Assembly: GCF_025698545.1 (NCBI RefSeq)
Contig: NC_068571.1
Span: 45,851,733 to 45,915,732, forward strand
Length of the DNA stretch: 64,000 nucleotides
Direction: 5' to 3'
Origin: Gossypium raimondii
Taxonomy: Eukaryota > Streptophyta > Magnoliopsida > Malvales > Malvaceae
Positions within the stretch are counted from its first letter, which is position 1. Every line of letters begins with the position of its first letter. The translations under genes and the position numbers were made by a program. Shown here one piece after another: positions 45,342 to 57,000 of the stretch. The notes below the pieces were generated by a model, which saw only the letters and a list, made by a program, of their open reading frames with translations, made no database searches and was not told the origin of the DNA.

Positions 45342-48300
45342 CTATAAATCGTGACATTGGCCGGATGAAGGTGTCTGATTCATGAAATTAGATTTAGTTT
45401 GCTGCGGTAAAGGATGATCATAATAATCAATGACTGTGCAGGCAGATTCAATTCCTTAAGACATGATAAACTAAAACTAGCCTTTGAGAGAACAAAAACT
45501 AGAGAGAGTAAACAAAACAAATCGAGCATATGTTGCTTGATGCCATAGAAGCATTATATGAGCATAATCTACTCAAGCAACTGGTTTCATATTCACTATC
45601 ATGGCATGAATATGTTAATTTTTGTCAAAGAGATACAACATGTGAATGTCATACACCAAGATTCAACTCATGTGACAGGAGAACCTAAATGGGACTCAAT
45701 ACAGCTCTTCACTAAAGGGATCAATCTCAATAACCAAAACTTTGATAGATTAGTCATCTCCTCTGTTATTTAGACATAACAATGAAATTTAGTTCACAAT
45801 TACTGTAGTCTTATCAATACATTAGCTTGTAACTTATGCACATTTCAGAAGCTAGAGGCTGCATAAACAAGTTTGGCATCTCTACAGGTAGTTGAACTCA
45901 AGTGTACAATTACAGCAGTGTAGACGATGAGGACCTGAATTTCGGTCCTCCAACATACAAGTTAATCTCATGGTGTTTGTTTAAGCGGTCGCAAGGGCAA
46001 ATAATCAGAATGTCAAATCTCGGGCCAATGACACTGTTGGCAGGTATGAAGATTACAATCGAGCCAAAATCTTTTACCATACAAAGTAAAGCCAATAAAA
46101 GATAATTGTTGGACACAGATTTAATTGCTTTCAAAGGGTATTCATCATCTAAAACTTTGACATGATTGAACAGTTTAATCAGGTGCTACCAATGTTGCTC
46201 CAACTCTACTTTTCTTGAACAATCCAAAATCTTTTACCATACGAAGTAAAGCCAACAAAAAATAATTGTTGGACACAGATTTAGTTGCTTTCAACGGCTA
46301 TTCATCATCTAAAACTTTGACATGATTGAACAGTTCAATCAGGTGCTACCTATGTTACTCTGACTCTACTTTTCTTGAAGTATCCGTGTCCAACACCTAT
46401 ATTCACCATAAGTATGGTTATATGAATCTCAAAGGATCCTCCAAATACATGGGAAAACTTAGAAAAAAATCAAACATATCGGTGTTAGACACATACCCAT
46501 GTCGGACACTCAAACTCAAGTCCAAGTAACCTAGGGCACTACTACATGCATAGAATATTAAATTATCCTGAACATATATGAAGGATAAAATAAAACTAAA
46601 GGAACTCCTCACCTGATGGTAAGAATTCCCATCAAACATTGCAATGCCACAAGGGCCAGAAGACAATACCCAAGCTTGATGCCCATTGTTATACATAGGT
46701 CTAGGGATTTCGAAGTTGCTAATAACTTGGTTAACCACAGGATTCCCTTGAAGGTTCACCTCCATCTCAGTCTTCAACTTCTCATCATCCTGGTAATTTG
46801 AAGCACTATATGGCTGGTAGAAATATTGCTCACCGGGTTCTAAATTTAAGCAAGCATTACTACCTAACTCATTAAGGGCATTACATTCCTGTACCACATT
46901 ATCAACTTGTCCTGAACTGCTGATCTCTGTTTGTTTACCGGAGCCAAAGAAACCAGAATAGCCAGCAAGGGAGCAATCCGTAGAGCACTCTGCATCTCTG
47001 GAGCAATAGTCAACCAATGGTAATGAGAAACATGATGAACAGTTAAGCTAAAAACAATCATGTCTCTGCAGATAGGCACCAGAGTCTAGGTTATTTCAAA
47101 GTAAAAACTTATATTGATAAAACCGAATATCTGAAGACTAAAATGAATTGTATTTGAAATATCTCTCTTACCGATGAGGTAGAAAGTTCAATTCATTATG
47201 CAATAACGTATGATGATTTTCATTGTTGGGAAGCCACATAACGGGTTGGGCTTCTTGCACTGCACCAATCATTACAGACAAAGGTATCCTATTCTGAAAC
47301 TGTAAGCCATCATAAGTCGTAAGATATCTCTCCCAAACACACACACACACAGACAGGGGGAGAGAATATTTTTGCTACCTGGTTACAGCATTCTAGTGAC
47401 ATAAGATGGTGCTTTCCAAAATTTTCCTGCAAAGAAAGTAGAAGGCATAAGTCATTTATTGTTGACATGAATCAGATTTTATTGAACTGATAAATCAATT
47501 AGCATTCTCTATCAGTATCTATCAAGAGGCTAATGAATCAAGAAGTTTCAAACAACACTATTTTCCACACCAAGAAAAAATATGCAATATCTTTATTATA
47601 TATTATATATCAATGCAAGAGGCTAAGCATGTTTATTTATGTGTCATTGACTTTGAAAGATAACGTACAAAAGCAGTGCATAGAGGTCATTATTACTAGA
47701 ACAAAACAACATACCTTGTGTATACGCACACGCTCAATGGATTCTCTTAGAGAATCTTCCATCTGCCTAAGATGCTCTATGTTGTCAATTTTATCTGGAT
47801 TACTCCAGTAGCTGAAATCATTGCACAATATTTTATCAGAGTTACTTCATGAAAGCAAATAAATCATATTGTTGCTATTAGTTATATGTATTTTTGTTAA
47901 TGCATGTGTGAATGTCCAAACTATGGAGGTAACCGAGCCAAAATAAAGATTTACCAAATGCAGATAAAGTTACAAGCAAATACACATTGATCACCATCGT
48001 CCACATGATAAGAGGCCAGCTATCATTTGACAACAGTTACAGAAATTGAATTGAGGTAAAAACATAAGGCTGAATGAGGTTTCCAGAACCAGATGCACAA
48101 CTATTTTCAGGAAATCTTCAGATAATAAAAAATTTGAAATCATTTTGGGGTGACCTAGCCTTAACCAACAAGAAAAATCCCTTGGACTATAATTTTCCAA
48201 TTATAATACCCCAATGATAATATATAGCAACATTAAACATATGAATCTAGTTCATACCAGCTCTATCTTAATTCTATTTGTAAGCAAGTCACTAATAATC

Positions 48301-50204
48301 TTAATTTAGCATTGTGTTGAAATTTTCATGATGGTTTGTGATGCATCTTGTATGTTCTGTCCTTGAGGAACCATTAACCTAACACCCAACTATGAGACAA
48401 ACTTCATTAGGGTCTAAAGTTTTGTTAAACGATGCTATAATGGACAGAGGTTGAAATGATTGCACTGCATTGGTGTTATTATTAGAGTTCAAAATTATGA
48501 GTTGTAAGGATCTAACCATTATATTTCAGGTCCAAAGGCTGGGGAATTAAAATATAGGGAGAAGCTACTTAAGAAATGAAATACAAATATAATTTTCTAT
48601 AATGGGATGAGAAGAAGAAGAAGTAAGATGTGACCGTCATCTCATGCTGGCATTTTACCAACAAGACCAAAAAGAAAAATCAATACTTTAACAACCAAAA
48701 GCTCCAAAGGTGCACCTCAGTCTCTTATGTACTTCAGCAAGCTGAGCTCGAAACCTTGATACTTCTTTTGTCATTTCCTGAAAAATAGCAATGCCCCAGA
48801 CACATAACAGAATTAACAATAACTTGAAAATCGAAGATAAAAAAGGACACATGTAATGTCAGAAAACTTCTTACCTCAATAGATTGACTGCTGCAAGGGG
48901 ACCAAAATAAAATAAATAAAAATTAGATTCTTCTCAAGATCCCTCATAAACAGAAATATTTATCTGGAAGAAATTGAGAAAAAGGCGACATACTTTGCAC
49001 CTAGAAAGTCATGTATGTTTAGATCATGATCCAATTTCATGAAGGTTTTCTTCAGTGCCTATATTCTCAATCACAAGACCCAAAAATTAAAATCTTCACT
49101 TGGTAAGGAAGGAAGAAGAACATATTGAAGAATATGAGTTGCAAGTAGTCTTACTTCGAGGCTCTCCAGCTTCCTGTTGCAGACCAACGAAAATCAGTTA
49201 GCTATAATGTCATTTCAATATGAACATACTATTCACTGAAAGACATTAAAATTCAGATTCGACACCTCTTTGCCCTTTCTTGCGGCGTTAATTGCGCAAA
49301 CTTCACAATAACCTTTTCAATATTGCTGGTAAAAGCAAACAAGCAAAGTGAGCCCCATTTGTTGCCTTTCAAACAAGTTATCCCTCTAACGGCATCTACT
49401 GTATACATAACTAAACGCATAAATATAACATTATTTAGACAGTTATACCCAGGACTATTTTAAAGTGATTGATATGAACCTGAAACTGTGCGTAACTAAT
49501 TAAACAAAGAATCACTGTAACATAGAGTCTGATACATATTTGTATACTGTTAAATAAAGAAACCCAAATAAAGCACAAATCCAGAGATCAAAATGGCAAC
49601 CAATACATCATTAAAATCAGAGTCCACCAAGCTTAGGCTGTGTAATTGTCAAAGTTGCTAAGAATAAAAATGTGAGGTGACACCTGAAAAAAATTGAATT
49701 TTTATCTGCAGTAGGTAAAAATCATTCTCGAGTTACTATAGCTTCTACTTACGTTATTGTTATACATGATACAGACATAAAATTAGTTCAATACTGAAAG
49801 CCAATAGATACCAAAAGGTTTAATATAGCTAGAATTTGCAAACAAAAATGATATTAAATGATTCAAAAGGTGTAACAGGAGGTGCAGTAGAAACAACAAT
49901 GACGGGAATAAATATCATAAAAAAGTATAATCTATGGCAAAATGAAGAATAAATATATTGAGGAAAGTATGAATTAGACCCTCCAAGAAAATAAAATAAC
50001 ATTCTCATTCTTATGATACCTGCGCTCTCCATGGAATAAGGTAGGCTTTCCTGTTGGAGAAAACATTAGAAGGATAATGTGAATGTCACATAGTATTGAT
50101 AATTCCTTAGCTTTCTTCAAGATTCCAGTTCTGCGTTTCGAATATGTAACTTGTCTGTTGCTATAGCTCTCTAACCTTTTTATTTTTAGTTTAACCCTTC
50201 CCAT
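45342..50204 (-). CDS. MIKC*-type MADS-box transcription factor, AGL30/AGL65 clade
   Basis: Eleven exons on the minus strand: 50204-50020, 49325-49266, 49173-49155, 49058-48994, 48890-48875, 48777-48716, 47811-47715, 47426-47379, 47299-47172, 46997-46613 and, less certainly, 45401-45342. All have GT-AG borders and agreeing phases; the first ten give 355 residues and the last adds 19. The MADS domain starts [20 protein letters not shown] and includes [11 protein letters not shown]. '[20 protein letters not shown]' follows, then a coiled K-like region ('[20 protein letters not shown]', '[16 protein letters not shown]') and a divergent C-terminus with 'MFDGNSYHQ'. This wording and the many tiny exons are those of the P-clade MIKC* factors AGL30/65/94, which act as heterodimers in pollen maturation. 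The last exon and 3' end are the weakest part of the model. Confidence 0.88.
46066..46385. repeat. 160-bp tandem duplication in the last MADS intron
   Basis: AAAATCTTTTACCATACRAA starts at 46066 and again at 46226, and the two units stay closely similar through TCATCATCTAAAACTTTGAC and CAGGTGCTACC. The unit ends with the first 35-40 bases of the dispersed repeat whose full copy follows. Confidence 0.85.
46345..46534 (+). repeat. Dispersed repeat copy B (SINE-like) in the last MADS intron
   Basis: Shares TTTTCTTGAAGTATCC, GGGAAAACTTAGAA and AAGTCCAAGTAACCTAG with the copy at 41351-41525, in the same genomic orientation, and has the same repeated 'cggacact' words. It lies antisense to the MADS gene. 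Confidence 0.6.
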
Positions 50205-50940
50205 CCTGCAAATTCAAAAGAAAAATCCAAATGTTTATTCTAAGGTCACAACTCTCTACATCTACTCAAGTTAATCAAGAAAAAAATATAGTTAAGTTAT
50301 GCAATATATAGCCATATGAGCTTCGACAGAATTTGAATTTCAATTACAAATTCTCAAAATAGAAAATTTAAGTGAAACCTAATATATAAAAAAGAAATGG
50401 CATTTATTGCACCCATGATCATGTTCCCACGTCTTATCAAACAACAAATAAGCTTTTAAGGAAAATGTGATTAAACTTTAAAAAACCCAGAAAGAAAATA
50501 ACCATAGAGTTACAAACAAAGGGAAAGAGAAGAAAATTGGTAGACAAGCAATTAATGGAAAACAAAAGGAAAAGCCTTCGAACAGGCCAAGACATAATTT
50601 ATTAATTAAAACAAAACCCAATTACAAACATGAAGTAAAACCAGATAAGAAAACCATTAATGAATAAAACGGAATAAAATGAGTGATGAAATCAATAAGA
50701 GAGAGGGAGAGAGAGAACAAATTCTTACAGTGAAGTTAAAAGGAAAAAAGGAAGAAAAAAGTAGAAAAGAAAAGGAAATAGAAATAGAAAAAGCTTACAA
50801 AGAAGAAGGAGAAGGGCCAAGCTGTGATTTCGGTGTATAAAAAGAGCGGGACCAACCAGAAACTATTTCGTTTCTTGAGCGAGAGGTAGACGGTAGAGAA
50901 AGCCAAGCAAATCAATGGTGAAATCTTCAAAACACATTTA
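50205..50940 (-). other. 5' leader and promoter-proximal region of the MADS gene
   Basis: Probably carries one or more untranslated exons. A pyrimidine-rich stretch (minus strand, about 50.93-50.70 kb) with CTCTTTTTATACACC, a TATA-like motif near 50837, looks like the start. Candidate donors TTCTTT|GTAAGC and TTCACT|GTAAGA lie at about 50799 and 50729. Confidence 0.4.
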
Positions 50941-51625
50941 CAAAAAAATGTGTAGTGTACTATGGGTTAATGTCATTCGGCCTAGTAGCGTTAATGGTTC
51001 ACCGGTCGGTGGCTCAAAACGGTATCCATAGTCAAATCGATTACATCATCCATTTTTAATCTTTTGGTTCGTCTATTTATCTGGGTCAATTAAACAAATT
51101 ATTTAAATATAAAAAAAATTATTCAATTAATTTTTTAGTTCAATTAAATCGATTCAATTATTGATTTAATTAATTTAACTTTATTATTACAATCGATTTT
51201 TGATTTTTCGATTGGTCCAATCCAATTTAAAACAACATTTATCTCAAATTATTTCAACCAATTTGAATTATTCATTTGTGGAGAAAATATATTCTAAGTT
51301 GATATACTTTTTGTATATTGATAATTTAATCTCTCTAATTTTATTTTAAGAAATTTAATCTCTACTTGTCAAGTTTAAAAGTATAAATTTAATTGTTAAC
51401 ACCATTAAAATTTTGGACGAGCATTCAACTGAACTGAGTTGAATCGAGTGTTTGAGTTGACGAGTATTATTTTACCATCCTAACTCAATTTGAAATTTTT
51501 TTCGATTGATTAAAGTGAAATGAAATTTGAATTAAACAGAATAAATTTCTTGAGTTAAATTAAAAATTAAATTAGTCATATTGAAATATTGTTAACAATA
51601 TGACAAAATTTTAAGTTAAGGAACA

Positions 51626-51662
<37 letters not shown>

Positions 51663-53950
51663 AAAACTCTTTAAAATAAAATAAGAAAAAATAATTAGTA
51701 TTATGATTTGATAATTTACTTGTTTAATGCCTCAAATTTATCATTTTGGATTAGTCTTTTTAATTATAAGTTAGCATTTTTATATATTTTTAGATTTCTT
51801 AAATATTTTGAATTTTTAAAATTATTTTGAATTTTTGTAATTTTTAGAGGAACCAATTTGCACATTTTCGAAACTATCAAGGACCCAATGGATATTTACA
51901 TCAATTTATTGTTCAAGTTATTCAAATTATTCGAGTTGTAAAATTCAACTAAACTCGAACTCAAAAACTGAATTACTTATTCGAATTGATTAAAAATTGA
52001 ATAACTCGATTCAATTAACCCGAAATTAAAAAATATATTTTTTAATCAAATCAAAATTTGTTCACCCTACTCATTATAAAATCATTCTTTTGTTATATGA
52101 CTACCAATTGAATTTTTTCAAATATCACACTAGCAAATTTAATAAAAGAAATTTTGAAACTTGAAAATATTTACTAAATTCCTAAAAATAAAAATAAAGG
52201 ACTAAATTCAAAATATAAAAAAGTATAAAACATATAAAACACATATTTTACTATTTATATATTTTCGTAATTAAATTTAAATATTAATTTTATTATTAAA
52301 ATTTTAATTGGAATCCATTTAAATCATGGTATCCTTATGTCTAAGCTAACTCATATATTTAAATATATTTTGATTTTGATTTATTTTTGAAAAATTGTAT
52401 TGATTTAAAGATTAGATTATTCATTCAATCCCACATATTTGGTCTACTAAGTAAATTTCAATTTAAACCACAACTTGATTTATTATGTTAAGATTTTTAT
52501 TTATTATAATAAGTTAGGGAAATTATTGTTCCAAATACTTTTTTAGGATTACTTTATATTTTCATACAAAATTTGCATCACAAATTTTCTCCTCAATAGA
52601 TTCTAAATCTTGATTATGTAATGATTAAGGTTTTATTGGGTTCACAAGTATTATTTGAGTGAATGAATATTTTTTATTGATGTAATTGACCAAGTCAAAT
52701 ACAACAAATTGTTGATTTTGCATGTATTCATGATTTCGTAGTTCATTTTAAATCCTAACCCTAATAAATGTAAGGAACTAAGCTTGACAGTGATAAATTT
52801 TCACAATTTAAGGTATACTATACGTGACAACACTAGGTATTGACTTTAGAGGTTTTATGTATTTTAATCATTTAACTACAACTACATATAGTAAATATAA
52901 GTTAGCGTTGATCGACAATAACATATACCTAAAATTTTAGATTTTCACCTCAAAATCGATATTTTAAATTATATAATGACTTTATTGAGGAAGTGAACCA
53001 TATAGTGTAAGTAACTATTAATATTGCAATTTGGTCTGGTTTTTGGTATTTATATTAAAATTTTCAAATTGTTAGTAATAGATATCTTTGTCTATGTGCT
53101 AGGTTAAGGAAAAGAACCTTCGAATTTAAAGGAACTTAGGGTATCTGATGTCGGAAGAAGAGGATGCTTAACTTAGGGCCTGTCTAATAATAGTGAGGTT
53201 TTTAAAGGTCATCAAAATACATCCCATTCAATTGTGAACACCATTGATCACGACCTTGGTAGAAAGGTGAAGACCAGAGACATTGACTTTCCACTTCCTA
53301 TGTGGTGAAATGGCAATCATATTGGAAGATGTAACCTTGATTATGAGCATTTCAATTGAAAGGTTTGTTGTCATCAGGTTTATCGAGTTAGATCTATAAC
53401 CAAAAATAAGAAAATTACTTAACAATTATTCAGATGACAAGAAAGATCTTAAGGCAATCGAGTGAGATTCACATGGGGTGCATTCATTGATTAAGAATCA
53501 ATTGGATAACAGTGTGAGGAATGAAGATATTGTTCAATAATACTATGCAACATTGACAATCTACTGATGGCAAATAAGTCAAGGGGTCTTTGCTAGTTGA
53601 TGTATCTGCTAGACCTTACTCATGTACGTAGTTATAGTCGGGGGTTTGTGGTTTTAGCATTCATGTGCTGAGCCCTTAATAGTTGAACTAATCAGAAAAC
53701 AAAGCAATTAAATGGTTTCTACACCTTTCAAATATGGGCATGGATGTGTATGTCGTTTATAACGTCCCCTCTCATGTGCTCTTTTTTACGTTAACAAAAA
53801 GATAAAAAGACATTTATATACAATGCATACGCAATTTTTAGGATTTATTTTTATAATGTTGCTGATAAATTTTAAAAATAATTGTAAATTTAGGGTGAAT
53901 TTGGACCGCACCATAAATTATTAGGAACCAACACAAACCCAGATTGATAT
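50941..53950. other. Intergenic region with a possible decayed hAT-like MITE
   Basis: The stretch about 51405-52075 has facing ends of a familiar type (GACGAGCATTCAACTGAACT at left; complement TAGGGTGAACAAATTTTGAT at right) and internal 'ACTCGAAC' and 'GAGTTCGAG' words, but no clean target duplication. A TA microsatellite is at 51630-51660. The rest, including the more mixed 53.1-53.9 kb part, gave no gene or family. Confidence 0.45.
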
Positions 53951-54127
53951 TGATAGATCTGCAGCTGAAGGGGTTAGTTACTCAACCTGTCAAAAGGATT
54001 ATAGTTCCAATACGTAATTATCATTTAGTCTTTTGTTAACTTGCAATTAGGAAATATAGTTCCAAGCGACGTTTGGCGAAGGATATTCAAGCAGTGCTAC
54101 CAAGGGACACAGCGAAGGAGGCCCAAA

Positions 54128-56231
54128 TAGACCTGTCCATGGGTCGGACGGCCCGGCCCGACGGCCCGCCCGAAATATGGGAGGGTTCGGGTAAAAATAT
54201 AGGACCGAAATATGGGCTTGGGCAAAAATTTAAGCCCGTTTGGAAAACGGGCCGGGCCTCGGGCAAACTTTTTTGGCTCGGGCCCGGCCCGAGAATATAT
54301 TAAATATATATATTTTTTATTTTAAAAATATAATAGTTTTTATTTTAAGTTTGATTTACTTTCCTTTTGTGCTGCTGTGTCTTCCTCCCTTTTTTCCCCA
54401 TTTCCAAAATCGACAGACACCCAAAATCCCTAACCCTATTGTGCTGTCTGCTGTGCCTTCCTCCTTTTTCTCCCATTTCCAAAATCGACAGTCTCTTCCA
54501 GTACTGATCCACCTCTACCGTCAAGACCTCCACCGATCCACCTCCGGTCGGTTTGTTTACTCCTGAATCGCCAAGTAGAAGCAAGCATACAAGAACGAGG
54601 AGTTTGGTACAGGTACGGGTTTGCTCTTCTTCTTCGTTTTCCTCGTTTTCATTCTCTTTAAGATACTTCATTTCTTCTAATTATTCTTCTTCAGGTTACT
54701 CTTTTATTTTTTTTATCAATTACCCTTCTTCTTTGCCTGCACATTCAATTAAGCGCAACTCTTTTACTCTTTCAAAATCTGAGACATTGATTTTTTTCTA
54801 GAGATTGTGTTCTTAGGTATTCTGAATCAATGGTTACGATTATGTTACAAAGTTGAAACATCAGATAAATATTTATTAAAAACAACTGTTCTTTTAATGA
54901 ATTTATGCATCAAAACAGCAATAACATAAATACCAAATGTAAAATAAAACGCATTAAGGCATCAAAAATCTTACCTGAAATGCAGACTGAAAGCTCAAAA
55001 AATCAATAAATATATGAACAAAGAAGAGAAGAAGAAGAAATAATATATGAAGGCACACGGTTTAGCAGGCAGGACAAGATTGGTCCACTGTTTTTGGTTT
55101 TAGGCAAAGATTAGTCCAAAGTTAATATAAAAGGGTCAAACGTGTATGAACTATGAAGTAAGCAATGGGATAACATTAGCTGACCAACCATTATAACAAT
55201 AATATTAAAATCAAGAGTAGATAATGCTAAGTTCCCACTTTCTGCAGATTACCCACTCTTTTACCTCTCAAGATGATTCACTTAATTTTAGTTACAAAAC
55301 ATACAGGCGTGATGTGTTTTGTTTACTTAATTTTTGTTTTATGCATGCATGATGTATTTAGTGGTTGATACTATGAAAATATTAAAGGGTAAAGTCAGTA
55401 GTGAGTCATGTCAATGGAGGATATTTAATACAGTTCTTCTTTTTTCTTAGAAACAGTTTGAATTAAAAATGGAAATCTAATCTAACATTCTTCATTTCTA
55501 ATTGCGTTTTCTTTCAACTTTTTCTCTGAAGTTACACACTTCATTTTGGGCATCCTTTTGCTGAATGTTAACCAATGTTGACTATTCTAGAACTATACCA
55601 CATCGACATATAATTTCAATTCTAATCCAACAACTTACCTTTTTCGGACAAAGCGGTTAAACAAAAGTTGGTCAAAGAAAGGTTAAATTCTATTCTTAGT
55701 CTTCTACTTTGTGAAAGTTATGAATTTAGTTTTTGTAAATTAATTTGATTAATTTGATTAATTTTAGCTTGTGTGTTTTTTAATTGGTCAGATTTTGAAA
55801 AATGTACTCTTAGGCTCTTAGCTTAAAAGGTTGGAGTTAAATTAATTTGATTAATAATAAAACATCAAGTTTGTTTTACTAATCAAATGTTAGATTTTGT
55901 TACAGCAATTAATACAATTAATACAATTAACAATTAATACAATTAATAATTTGATAAATTTACTAATCAAATGTTAGATTTTATTACAACAATTAATAAT
56001 TAATAATTTGATAATTTTACTAACAATTAATTTTAATAACAATTAGTTTTAATTTCATTAAAAAATAATTTTAATTTAAAAACGGGCCGGGCCGGGCTCG
56101 GGCCCCATATTTTTTCCTCGGGTCGGGCCTGGGCAAAAGCTCAGGCCCATATTTTGGGCCGGCCCGAGCCCGGGCCTGGTAAACGGGCTAAAAATTTTTT
56201 GTTGGCCCGGCCCGGCCCATGGATAGCTTTA
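54128..56231. mobile_element. hAT-like non-autonomous element, 2.10 kb, with perfect 8-bp target duplication
   Basis: The left end TAGACCTGTCCATGGGTCGG pairs with the complement of the right end, TAAAGCTATCCATGGGCCGG. The flanks GGCCCAAA at 54120-54127 and 56232-56239 are identical. Each end has about 170 bp of GC-rich subterminal repeats built from GGGCCGGGCC, CTCGGGC and AAATATGGGC words, a likely transposase-binding array. The interior is AT-rich with a pyrimidine-rich insert at 54345-54800. No transposase domain (BED finger, hATC) was found. It shares terminal style with the MITE at 3887-4530. Confidence 0.85.
54345..54800 (+). other. Pyrimidine-rich segment with internal duplication inside the hAT-like element
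   Basis: A stretch of about 56 bp containing CCATTTCCAAAATCGACAG occurs twice (about 54367-54420 and 54438-54492), followed by TCCACCTCTACCGTCAAGAC, and an apparent splice donor ACAG|GTACGGG near 54612. It reads like the leader and first exon end of a gene, either the lost transposase gene or a captured host fragment. No protein could be recognised. Confidence 0.4.
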
Positions 56232-56239
56232 GGCCCAAA

Positions 56240-56730
56240 CATTGGGTTGGCCATAAACTACTGTTACCTGCTTCAACATCATTGAGTCAAACATAATGAT
56301 CAGGTGTTGCGGCAACCAGTTTCAAGGGAGAGGTCGACAAGATACAAATTGAGCTAAAGAACGTCGAGATCGGATCCGTTAGTGGCAAAGGCGTCATGTT
56401 TTTTTCATCATTGGGCAACTGATCAAAGACTATTGTTTCCATATGGATCCACAGTATATGATTTGGTATAGGGAAAGCGGGTTAGGTTTTTTTATCCAAA
56501 GGACTAGTATTTAGTTATCCGGAAGGCACCCACATCCAACAGGTGATGGATTAGAATTCAACAAGCTAAAGCACAAGCGCAAATGGTATTTGTCGATAAG
56601 GATGTCCCAAAACCAGCTGGTCTGATGCCTGATATTGGAAGCAATTGTGGTAGTCGACGTCAACCTCGACGAACTGGTAGGGGTTAGCCTGATGTTAATG
56701 AGCATACTACCCCTTGGGTTCATATCCCCA
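56240..56730. other. Unassigned sequence between the hAT-like and copia elements
   Basis: Of higher GC than its surroundings and partly protein-like on the plus strand, but with no frame long enough and no family recognised. It continues past the copia element at 61478, so it is older than both insertions. Confidence 0.35.
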
Positions 56731-57000
56731 TATTAGAGTTAAATTTGTTAGTTTACTGGTTTGAATAAAGTTATTGATTCAGTCAAAACTTATTGTTGCT
56801 AAACTTTAGGAGTATCATATTAGTTGATATTTTCTAGTGATTTACGTATCAGGTTTGTTTCTATTTTTTAGTGATTTTTTCAGTTGTAATTTAGCCTATA
56901 TAAAGGTTTCATTATTCATTCAATAAAGGAATTATAATTCATATTATCAAAGTATTTCAAACTTTTATTTCCTCATTTTATCTATATGCTTAGTTTAATA
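56731..57000 (+). repeat. 5' LTR of the copia element
   Basis: A 270-bp LTR containing a TATA-like CTATATAAAGG near 56895 and an AATAAAGG signal, followed directly by the primer-binding site. About 93% identical by eye to the 3' LTR. Confidence 0.92.

Noticed and set aside
56480-56730. Possible PMD-like or other protein fragment before the copia element
   Set aside because: Only short, weak resemblance; frame broken and no diagnostic motif.
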